The notes under the pieces: generated by a model
Databases searched by the model: none
What the model saw: the letters and a program-made list of their open reading frames with translations, nothing else
What the model was told of the DNA's origin: nothing
Made by a program: the position numbers and the translations under genes
Shown here: piece after piece, positions 25,076 through 31,876 of the stretch
How the letters are laid out: every line of letters starts with the position of its first letter
Numbering within the stretch: the stretch's first letter is position 1
From: Oscillospiraceae bacterium
Lineage (GTDB): Bacteria; Bacillota; Clostridia; Oscillospirales; Oscillospiraceae
Direction: 5' to 3'
Assembly (NCBI GenBank): GCA_017408915.1
Contig: JAFQTS010000084.1
Coordinates: 1 to 44,403 of the forward strand
DNA length: 44,403 nucleotides

Positions 25076-25114
25076 ACAGAAGCGGCGGGACGCATCCCGC
25101 CCCGCCGCTTCTGT
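25076..25114 (+). other. Strong hairpin without T-tract between pilin and sortase genes
   Basis: A perfect 14-bp stem ACAGAAGCGGCGGG (25076-25089)/CCCGCCGCTTCTGT (25101-25114) with 11-base loop and no T-run afterwards. It lies 40 bases after the pilin stop and 38 before the sortase start. Likely an mRNA 3' stabiliser or partial attenuator rather than a full terminator. Confidence 0.75.
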
Positions 25115-25152
25115 AGCTACCCCAAACCGTACAACCCCAAGGAGAACACTGC

Positions 25153-26031
25153 ATGAAAAAGAAAAAACGGAATCTATCCAACGCCTTATTGGTGCTGGTC
25201 TTTCTTGCAGGGCTGTCCTTGCTGCTGTATCCTGTGGTGAGCAATTACCTCAACTCCCGCCTGCAGTCAGGCGTGGTCTCGGGCTACCAAGAATACGTAG
25301 AGACCACCAACACGGAAGAGCATATCCGTATGATCTCGCAGGCCAAGCAGTATAACGAAGACCTGTTATCCCTGCCTAAGGGCTTTGCCATGACCGAGGA
25401 GCAGAAAGCGGTGTACAACTCCCTCCTCAATCTCTCCGGCAGCGGCATGATGGGTTATCTGGAGATCCCCTGTATCGATGTGACGCTGCCTATCTACCAC
25501 GGCACGGAAGAGGATGTGCTGCAGCAGGCCATCGGACACATTGAGTGGACGAGTTTGCCTGTGGGCGGCGAGAGCACCCACTGCGCCATCTCCGGTCACC
25601 GTGGATTGCCCACCGCCGACTTGCTGACCCATATTGACCGTATGCGCCTCGGCGATCGCTTTTATATCCATGTGCTGGGGCAGAAGATGGAGTATCAGGT
25701 AGATGAGATCAATGTGGTGCTGCCCAGTGATACCTCCCTGCTGGAGATCGAGGAGGGGAAGGACTACGTGACGCTGCTGACCTGCACCCCCTATGGTATC
25801 AACTCCCATCGCCTTTTGGTGCGTGGCAGCCGCGTGCTGGATGGGCAGGGGACAGGTGCAACGCTGATCCTCACCGATGAGATTGAGGAAGTGAGCCTCA
25901 TTTATGTGATTCCTGTGGTGCTGGTAGGTGTGGTACTTGTAGTACTGGCAAGCTTGGGCGTGACAAGCCTTGTTAGAAAGAAACCAAAGAAGGAGAAACC
26001 CTGTGAACAAGCTGATGAAACATCTTCATAG
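25153..26031 (+). CDS. Class C (pilus-polymerising) sortase
   Basis: 292 residues: N-terminal membrane helix (about 11-30), catalytic domain and C-terminal helix (about 248-270) with a KKPKKEK tail, the two-helix topology of class C enzymes. The active site is His149 (ISGHRG), Cys211 (TLLTCTPYG) and Arg220 (NSHRLLVRG). The pre-domain segment YNSLLNLSGSGMMGYLEIP matches class C, but the usual DPW/DPF lid motif before it is not evident. The enzyme should link backbone subunits through LPATG-Lys transpeptidation. AAGGAG lies 8 bases before ATG 25153. Confidence 0.94.
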   Translation: MKKKKRNLSNALLVLVFLAGLSLLLYPVVSNYLNSRLQSGVVSGYQEYVETTNTEEHIRMISQAKQYNEDLLSLPKGFAMTEEQKAVYNSLLNLSGSGMMGYLEIPCIDVTLPIYHGTEEDVLQQAIGHIEWTSLPVGGESTHCAISGHRGLPTADLLTHIDRMRLGDRFYIHVLGQKMEYQVDEINVVLPSDTSLLEIEEGKDYVTLLTCTPYGINSHRLLVRGSRVLDGQGTGATLILTDEIEEVSLIYVIPVVLVGVVLVVLASLGVTSLVRKKPKKEKPCEQADETSS

Positions 26032-27013
26032 AGTGTTTGCGCTGCTGCTGGGCTGCGTTTTGTTGTGCTGCCCTGTGTTCGCAGAGGAAGCCTGTTCCCT
26101 CCGTGTCAACATAATGGACGCGGAGCGTAATGGCGTCCCTCACTTCAATGTGGAGCTGCTTCCTGTCACTGCCTTCGATGGCACCGACCATATCCTACTC
26201 CCTGATTTTGATGAATTGGGTATTACTGCCGCGGAACTTGATGCCGATCACTCCGCTGAACGGGCTGAGCGCGTCTTCCAGTACATGCATGCCAAGGGCC
26301 TGAGTGGACATGTCGTGTCCACCGGACGCTATGGTGTTGCCGACTTTGGCGTGTTGGATCAAGGAATCTATCTGGTCTTTGACCGCGGTAATCAGATTTT
26401 TACCTTCCCGCCGTATTTGGTGGAGCTACCTACTCAGACACCCAGTGGGTCGGTGTATCACCTTAACTCCGAGCCTAAGACTGTGTCTACTGATAGCCAA
26501 ACGCTGATGGTAGCTATTGAGTGGCTGGATGATGACAATGCCGCCGGAGTTCGCCCCGAGGCGGTGGAGGTGTTCCTAATGCGTGACACCGCCTCTGTTC
26601 TGCTGGCTGCTTCCACCACCCCTGCCGCTACAGTGGCAGAACGTACTGTGACGCTCAGCCCTACCTGCCATTGGCAGCACACTTTCCACACTTTGCCCTA
26701 TGGCAACAGCTACACCGTGGAGGGCAGCACTGTTCCTGAGTATACGCTGGTAGAGATTGAGGAGGTCATGGAGGGATTTATCCTGTACTATGCGTACTCG
26801 CCTTCTCAAACGCCCGATCCGCCTACGCCTCCGTCTCCCGGCCCATGGCCCGGCCCGTGGCCCAATCCTCCCCAGCCTGATACACCCGGTAGTGAACCGA
26901 TACTGCCTCAGACGGGCTTTAAAATGCTGCCCGTCTATGCGCTCCTTGGCGTTGGTGCTGTGATGGTGGTGCTGGGCATGGTGGATCTCTGTATCAAGGA
27001 GGAGCGGGAATGA
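26003..27013 (+). CDS. LPQTG minor/anchor pilin with proline-rich neck
   Basis: 336 residues from GTG 26003, which has AAGGAG 7 bases upstream. It overlaps the sortase end by 29 bases, and an earlier in-frame ATG lacks a ribosome site. Features: signal peptide (about 5-27), an N-terminal domain beginning SLRVNIMDAERNGVPHFNVE, a Cna-B-like domain (MVAIEWLDDDNAAGVRPEAV to EGSTVPEYTLV, about 170-250), a Pro/Trp-rich neck (PPTPPSPGPWPGPWPNPPQP) and LPQTG (301-305) with membrane helix and EERE tail. A proline-rich tail and distinct sorting signal suit a basal pilin attached to the wall, as in FctB/SpaB-type anchors. Confidence 0.88.
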   Translation: MNKLMKHLHRVFALLLGCVLLCCPVFAEEACSLRVNIMDAERNGVPHFNVELLPVTAFDGTDHILLPDFDELGITAAELDADHSAERAERVFQYMHAKGLSGHVVSTGRYGVADFGVLDQGIYLVFDRGNQIFTFPPYLVELPTQTPSGSVYHLNSEPKTVSTDSQTLMVAIEWLDDDNAAGVRPEAVEVFLMRDTASVLLAASTTPAATVAERTVTLSPTCHWQHTFHTLPYGNSYTVEGSTVPEYTLVEIEEVMEGFILYYAYSPSQTPDPPTPPSPGPWPGPWPNPPQPDTPGSEPILPQTGFKMLPVYALLGVGAVMVVLGMVDLCIKEERE

Positions 27014-27612
27014 AGCGGAAGATTCGAGGCTCAATCTTGATACTTTTGGGCCTTTTGCTGGCCTTTTCCGGCGCGGCGTTGTACGCTGGTTATGAGCGCC
27101 AAGCATCATTGGCAGAGCAGCGCGCCGAAATATTGCTGGCGGAGTTGCACCATACCATGGAAGAGCGACACCTTGGCGGCGTGGTGGCTGAAGCTCCTGA
27201 GGGGCAGATGCCTCAGATTCTGCTGGAGGGCTACGCTCTTATTGGTGTTCTCGAAGCGGAGGAGGCGGGCATTCGTCTGCCTATCATCGAGAGCTGGAGC
27301 TATGAAAGTCTCCAATATAGCCCTTGTCGCTATAGCGGCTCTTTGGAAGAGGAAAATCTCATTTTACTGGGACACAACTATCACCGCCATCTGGGCAATT
27401 TGGGACAGTTGGAGACAGGCGATGTTGTCACATTCACCGACATCAACGGTAAGATCTACACCTTTGCCGTGGCTAGTGCCGAAAAGCTCAAACCCACGCA
27501 GGTAGAGGAACTAAAGAGCAATCCCTATCCGCTGGCGATTTTCACCTGCACTGACGGCGGTGAGAGTCGCTATGTGGTCTACTGCGAGAAGCGTGACGGA
27601 ACGGGTAATTGA
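27010..27612 (+). CDS. Second sortase (non-class-C), probable wall-anchoring
   Basis: The 200-residue product has one N-terminal membrane helix (about 7-27) and no C-terminal helix. Active-site residues are His122 (LLGHNYHRH), Cys180 (LAIFTCTDGG) and Arg187 (ESRYVVYCEK). The compact domain and TCTxGGxxR pattern differ from class C and look closer to class B/D-type enzymes. The start overlaps the anchor-pilin stop (ATGA), so they are translationally coupled. That pairing suggests this enzyme acts on the LPQTG anchor pilin and joins the finished pilus to the wall; this is inference. Confidence 0.87.
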   Translation: MKRKIRGSILILLGLLLAFSGAALYAGYERQASLAEQRAEILLAELHHTMEERHLGGVVAEAPEGQMPQILLEGYALIGVLEAEEAGIRLPIIESWSYESLQYSPCRYSGSLEEENLILLGHNYHRHLGNLGQLETGDVVTFTDINGKIYTFAVASAEKLKPTQVEELKSNPYPLAIFTCTDGGESRYVVYCEKRDGTGN

Positions 27613-27613
27613 A

Positions 27614-27648
27614 GAAAAAACACCTTGCCGCGAGGCAAGGTGTTTTTT
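27614..27648. terminator. Bidirectional terminator, right boundary of pilus island
   Basis: ACACCTTGCC (27620-27629), GCGA, GGCAAGGTGT (27634-27643), six A's before and six T's in the tract. It matches the left-boundary hairpin except for one loop base. Confidence 0.92.
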
Positions 27649-27651
27649 CGT

Positions 27652-28770
27652 TTAGGAAAGGGCAAAGACGGGGAGGGAATCTCGCAATGAGGCCTCGCCG
27701 CTGTAGGCGACCTCCACCACACGCTTTTCTCCGTTCCACAGAAGGAGATGCTCTTCGCCGCTGTCCTGCCAGTAATGGGCAGTTTCGTAGCCCTCTACGG
27801 TGACGGTCTCGGCATCGTCTTGCTGACGGAGCAATTCGTTAGCGTAGCCCTTGGCGAGCCAGCGCCACTTGGTGTCGTGATATTCGAGGATGTAGACCCA
27901 TTCGATGTCACCTGCCGCTTCTGCCTCCTCTTGGGAGATTGTGGTGGACAGCCAACCAAAGTCCGATAGGGAATAGCGCTGTTCTCTCAGGACATACTCA
28001 CGATTCGCTCCCTCCTCCGATGAAATGTCCGCCAAAGTGGGGAAGGGGTAGTCCTCATGGGGGAAGGGAAGGTGATGTCGCTCCCTTGAGGAACTGTTTT
28101 GCGTAGTGTTGATGATGGTGGCAGCCAACAGCATGATCCAAACCGTGTAGCGAACTACCTTGCGCACTGTGGCGCGCTGGGGCGTGTGGAACTCACGGTG
28201 CAGCAGCATACGGTTGCTGACGCCCTTATAAATACGGCTGTCCAGCACGAGGCCGATGATAAAGACCAGTGCCCACAGGGGAACGAGCCAAAAGAGATGT
28301 CCGTCGCTGCTTACCAGCAGGGTGAAAAGAGGCGTAAACTCGCCGAACAGTAAGTAACGCAACAGCACAATACCAAGAAGAACCAACAGCAGAAGGGTGT
28401 TTCCCTTGATATAACGGCGGCGGTAGTAGCTCTTTACCGTTTGCCGCAGCAGTTCTTCATCGGTGTTGATTTCCACGGCGTCGGGGCGGGCGGCGGCATA
28501 GATGTCTAAGTTGTCAAAGAGGGTGGCGATGTACTCCCAGCCCAAGTCGTCAAAGGTAGCGCGGCGCTCGGCCAAATCGGGGACTTTTTTTGGGAGAATG
28601 TCGATGCGGTAGCGGGTGAGAGTGGCATCATCGGGGCGGGTAAAGTAGAAATGCATCCCGTCCACGGACTCCAATCGCCAACCATCCCGCGCCTGCTCGT
28701 CCAGCCATCCTTCGATGGCATCAATTTCGCAGGCATCGTAGGGGAGAAGCATTTTCTTTTCCTTATCCAA
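27652..28770 (-). CDS. DUF2812 membrane protein, third paralog
   Basis: 372 residues: an N-terminal DUF2812 domain (about 1-110; EIDAIEGWLDEQARDGWRLE, TLTRYRIDILPK), two membrane helices (about 127-175), a third near 215 and a C-terminal extracytoplasmic domain with WRWLAKGYANELL. Start is TTG 28770 with GGGAGGTGA upstream; that site contains the stop codon of the preceding paralog, so translation is coupled. The C-terminal half differs most from the other two copies. DUF2812 proteins usually lie beside PadR regulators and have no known function. Confidence 0.86.
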   Translation of the reverse strand: MDKEKKMLLPYDACEIDAIEGWLDEQARDGWRLESVDGMHFYFTRPDDATLTRYRIDILPKKVPDLAERRATFDDLGWEYIATLFDNLDIYAAARPDAVEINTDEELLRQTVKSYYRRRYIKGNTLLLLVLLGIVLLRYLLFGEFTPLFTLLVSSDGHLFWLVPLWALVFIIGLVLDSRIYKGVSNRMLLHREFHTPQRATVRKVVRYTVWIMLLAATIINTTQNSSSRERHHLPFPHEDYPFPTLADISSEEGANREYVLREQRYSLSDFGWLSTTISQEEAEAAGDIEWVYILEYHDTKWRWLAKGYANELLRQQDDAETVTVEGYETAHYWQDSGEEHLLLWNGEKRVVEVAYSGEASLRDSLPVFALS

Positions 28771-28776
28771 GTCTGC

Positions 28777-29961
28777 TCACCTCCCATACAGTTCCTGCAA
28801 GCGTGGATAGAGGTCGGTCGCGCCATCGTAGCTTACATGGGTGATGGTGCTGCCGTCGCGGAGATAGAGGTGCTGCTGACGGAAGGGGGGCAAGTCCTCC
28901 ACGATGGACATATCTCGTCCTGTCCACGCATAGGCCTCGGCGTAGGTCATCTCATAGGCGCAGTACCACGCCTCGTCCCAACCGCTGATGTCCACCTGCT
29001 GCCACGGCTGGTCGGTGGTGACCAACTCGCGGTAATAGGGCTTCGCCCAAGAGGGGAACTTCATAGTTTCCACGCCTACCACATAGGAAAGAGGGGTGTA
29101 GCCCCAGCCGTCGGCAGTCATTACGGCAGGGGAGTCCCAACGGTAGGTATGGGCGGAATAGAGGATCTCCGCGCCGTGGTATTCAAAGATGTCCTCTTCA
29201 CCGAGGACGGAGAATTCTTCACTGTTCACCGCTTCCAGCGTTGCCACGGGGCAGGGCTGAGGCTTTCCGCCGTCGTTCCCCATCAGTACGCCCATTAGCA
29301 CAAGGAGCATCAGCACTAAGATGAGCGCCTTCATGGCGGTGCGGTGAGGACGGCTGCGGCGCTTTGCCACGGCGGGAGTGTGGTAGTTCCGCGACAGAAG
29401 ATGGCGGCGCTTTACATCTCGCCGATGCTTTGCCAACGGGATCATGATGACAGCCCAAGCAAGCAACAGCAGCACGAAAACAATAAGGGAGGGGAGTGCG
29501 ACCAGCATAAACTCGTAGATGCCCGCAAAGCCGTAGGCGGAGAACAGCTTTATCTGCCGCACGATCCAGTAGAGAATGGCGGCGGCGGAGAGGATAATCA
29601 GCGCCAGCTCACCTCGCAGGGCGTTTTTAATGACACCTTGCAGCACCTCTTCATCGGTGTTGATCTCCACAGCATCGGGACGCACCGCCTGATAGACATC
29701 AGCTTGCGCGTTGATGCTGTCTACGAACTTCCAACCGAGGTCGGCAAAGGATTCGTGATATTCTATGTCGTGGTGGTAGCCCCTTTCGGGCTTTAGATGG
29801 ATGCGATAGCGGGTGAGCGTGCCATCGGTAGGGCCAAAGTGAAAGTCCTTGCCGTTGATGGTCACCAACCGCAGACCCTCCCGCACCTGTTCATCCAGCC
29901 AACCCTCAATGGCATCGATCTCATACCAGTCGTAGGGCAAACGCTTTACTGTGGTTGTCAT
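28777..29961 (-). CDS. DUF2812 membrane protein, second paralog
   Basis: The 394-residue product starts at ATG 29961, 8 bases after GGGAGG; a GTG at 29970 overlaps that site and was rejected. DUF2812 domain at the N-terminus (RLPYDWYEIDAIEGWLDEQ, LTRYRIHLKPERGYHHDIEY), paired helices about 130-185, a helix near 220-240 and a C-terminal domain containing WQQVDISGWDEAWYCAYE and ending GATDLYPRLQELYGR. The same ending is present in the first paralog, pointing to recent tandem duplication. Function unknown; probably a membrane-anchored sensor or stress protein. Confidence 0.87.
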   Translation of the reverse strand: MTTTVKRLPYDWYEIDAIEGWLDEQVREGLRLVTINGKDFHFGPTDGTLTRYRIHLKPERGYHHDIEYHESFADLGWKFVDSINAQADVYQAVRPDAVEINTDEEVLQGVIKNALRGELALIILSAAAILYWIVRQIKLFSAYGFAGIYEFMLVALPSLIVFVLLLLAWAVIMIPLAKHRRDVKRRHLLSRNYHTPAVAKRRSRPHRTAMKALILVLMLLVLMGVLMGNDGGKPQPCPVATLEAVNSEEFSVLGEEDIFEYHGAEILYSAHTYRWDSPAVMTADGWGYTPLSYVVGVETMKFPSWAKPYYRELVTTDQPWQQVDISGWDEAWYCAYEMTYAEAYAWTGRDMSIVEDLPPFRQQHLYLRDGSTITHVSYDGATDLYPRLQELYGR

Positions 29962-29966
29962 AGGGT

Positions 29967-31154
29967 TCACCTCCCATACAGTTCCTGTAGTCTCGGATAG
30001 AGGTCTGTTGCGCCATAATAGCTGATGTAGACGATGGTGTTGCCATCCAGTAAGTAGAGGCGGTGTCCCGTGTCGGGCGGGATGGGGTCATTTTCTCCCA
30101 GCGGGAGATCGTGGACAAAGTTCCGATCATAGAGCTGATACCAGGCTTCATCCCAACCGCTGATGTCCACCTGTTGCCATGGATCATCGTAGTGCGCCAA
30201 TGTCTCGTGGAGATAGGGAACAGCCCATGCTTCGATATGAATTTTATGGACACCGACACTGTAGGAAAAGGGGGTATAGACCCGATTGTTTTCCATATGG
30301 ATCGTCTCACCATTGCGGCTATAGTGGTAAGAGGTGGAGAGGAGATAGTTGCCACGAGAATCGTGGGAGCGGTCGTAGGGCATTTGGGCGAATTCCTCAG
30401 CATTGACTTTGGACAGGTCGGCCACAGGGCAGGGCGGCGTGGGGAAGTGGAAGCGGTTGTTGCCGTCAAAGAACAGAAGGCCGAGAAAGCACAGCGCCAG
30501 CACCGTACCGTAAATAAGGAAAACGCTGCGATTTTGCCGCTTGCGCCGCTTGTGCTCCGCTGTTGTGTGAAAATCGCGGTCAAGGAGACGGCGGTGCTTG
30601 ATCTTTCTTAAATTGCGAATGGCGGCGACCAAGAGGGTGATCCAAGCGGAGAAGAGACCCAACACCAAGGGGACTAAGATCACCTCGTGGATCAGAAAAG
30701 AGTATACGCCCTGTTCCAAATAGCCGGAAAACTGCTTGAATTGCTGGTAGCACCAGTAGAGGATGAACGGGATATATACCGCAATGAGGATGCGCCTGTT
30801 CCGTACTACCCGATCAATGACGCTCCGCAGTACCTCCTCGTCGGTGTTGATCTCCACGGCGTCGGGGCGGATGGCTTGGTAAATGTCGGCTTGATCGTTG
30901 AGTTCTGCGACAAATTCCCAGCCCAATTCCCGAAAGGTCTCGTGATATTCCTCGTCACGGCTGCCGTCCTTTTCCTCTTTTACATGGATGCGGTAGCGAG
31001 TGAGAGAGCCGGTGGCAGGTTCAAATTCCGCGCGCTTTAAGGGGGTGATGTTCACAAGATGCAGACCCTGCCGCACATGCTCATCCAGCCAGCCCTCAAT
31101 GGCGTCAATTTCAAACCAATCGTAGGGGATACGCTCGGTGACGCTGTTGCTCAT
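29967..31154 (-). CDS. DUF2812 membrane protein, first paralog
   Basis: 395 residues, first in the operon after padR. The N-terminal DUF2812 domain (RIPYDWFEIDAIEGWLDEHV, LTRYRIHVKEEKDGS) is followed by two helices about 135-185 and one near 215-235. The outer domain has WQQVDISGWDEAWYQLYD and ends GATDLYPRLQELYGR, as in the second paralog. Start ATG 31154 uses AAGGAGG, part of the last padR codons. Expression should follow PadR derepression. No function is known for the family. Confidence 0.88.
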   Translation of the reverse strand: MSNSVTERIPYDWFEIDAIEGWLDEHVRQGLHLVNITPLKRAEFEPATGSLTRYRIHVKEEKDGSRDEEYHETFRELGWEFVAELNDQADIYQAIRPDAVEINTDEEVLRSVIDRVVRNRRILIAVYIPFILYWCYQQFKQFSGYLEQGVYSFLIHEVILVPLVLGLFSAWITLLVAAIRNLRKIKHRRLLDRDFHTTAEHKRRKRQNRSVFLIYGTVLALCFLGLLFFDGNNRFHFPTPPCPVADLSKVNAEEFAQMPYDRSHDSRGNYLLSTSYHYSRNGETIHMENNRVYTPFSYSVGVHKIHIEAWAVPYLHETLAHYDDPWQQVDISGWDEAWYQLYDRNFVHDLPLGENDPIPPDTGHRLYLLDGNTIVYISYYGATDLYPRLQELYGR

Positions 31155-31157
31155 GGC

Positions 31158-31496
31158 TTACGCCTCCTTCCTAAAAGGGGTGTGTTCCCGCTCTTCGGCC
31201 TCCATATCCGCTACTTGGCGGCGCAGTCGGGCACACTCGGCCTCGTACAAGGCGCGGCCCTGCTCTGTGATCTCGTAGGTGCGGCGGCGCCCCTCGGTGG
31301 ACACCTCGTGGAGCATTCCGCTCTCCGTCAGCTTGGGGAGAATAGTATAGAGCGTCCCCGGCCCCAAGGCCACGCGGCCCTGTGTGCGGTTGTTGACCCA
31401 TGTGACGATGTCCGCGCCGCAGAGATTTTGTCCCTTTAGCGCCATCAGCACATAGAACATGGGCTCGGACAGGGTTTCCAAGGCTTTCTTCGGCAT
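31158..31496 (-). CDS. PadR-family transcriptional repressor
   Basis: The 112-residue product has the PadR winged helix: LSEPMFYVLMALKGQNLCG, then GRVALGPGTLYTILPKLTES and GRRRTYEITEQGRALYE, with a C-terminal helix (about 90-110) for dimer formation. The GTLYTIL element is the DNA-recognition signature of the family. It heads the DUF2812 operon and its ATG follows AAAGGAG. Two copies of a palindrome sit in its promoter, so autorepression relieved by an unknown ligand is likely. Confidence 0.93.
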   Translation of the reverse strand: MPKKALETLSEPMFYVLMALKGQNLCGADIVTWVNNRTQGRVALGPGTLYTILPKLTESGMLHEVSTEGRRRTYEITEQGRALYEAECARLRRQVADMEAEEREHTPFRKEA

Positions 31497-31518
31497 ACTG
31501 CACAGCTCCTTTCCAAGA

Positions 31519-31566
31519 AATATCGTTTTACGATATTATAGTAACATCGTAAAACGATATTGTCAA
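31519..31566 (-). promoter_or_regulatory. PadR promoter with two inverted operator copies
   Basis: Minus strand promoter: TTGACA (31566-31561), 17-bp spacer, TACTAT (31543-31538). Operator 1 is AATATCG-TTTTA-CGATATT (31519-31537). Operator 2 is ATCGT-AAA-ACGAT (31546-31558) within ATCGTAAAACGATAT and is the same sequence in reverse. Operator 2 fills the spacer and operator 1 abuts and partly overlaps the -10. Confidence 0.82.
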
Positions 31567-31613
31567 TAGGGAGAGCAGAAAGTATAAAAATTCACAGAAA
31601 ATTAAAAAAATGC

Positions 31614-31642
31614 TTGCATTGTGGAGAGTGCTATGCTATACT
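31614..31642 (+). promoter_or_regulatory. Promoter of glycine riboswitch / AGCS transcript
   Basis: TTGCAT (31614-31619), 17-bp spacer, TATACT (31637-31642). The leader begins near 31649. Confidence 0.8.
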
Positions 31643-31699
31643 AACACCCGTCAAACGAATATGGCCCTATGAACCTTCCAGAATCGGGTAGAAACTGGT

Positions 31700-31853
31700 G
31701 GGGGAGGGGACTCTGGAGAATCCCATTGAATTGGGTGCCGAAGGTGTAAGGCGCACCACGCGCTGAATCTCTCAGGCAAAAGGACAGAGAACGCAAGAGC
31801 TTTTTCTTGCGCGTCTGCATCTCCGGAGTTGCTGATATTCAGCAGCTCTTTTT
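31700..31853 (+). promoter_or_regulatory. Glycine riboswitch (single aptamer) with terminator
   Basis: Aptamer core: GGGGACTCTGGAGAATCCC (31706-31724), GTGCCGAAGGTGTAAGGCG (31735-31753) and AATCTCTCAGGCAAAAGGAC (31767-31786) then AGAG, all glycine-aptamer signatures. Only one full aptamer is present. Downstream are a small hairpin GCAAGA/TCTTGC (about 31793-31810) and a terminator GAGTTGCTG (31826-31834)/CAGCAGCTC (31840-31848) plus five T's. It precedes an amino acid symporter gene and probably controls it. The on/off direction is not settled by reading. Confidence 0.92.
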
Positions 31854-31876
31854 AATTTGTTAGGAGGAAACAAACA

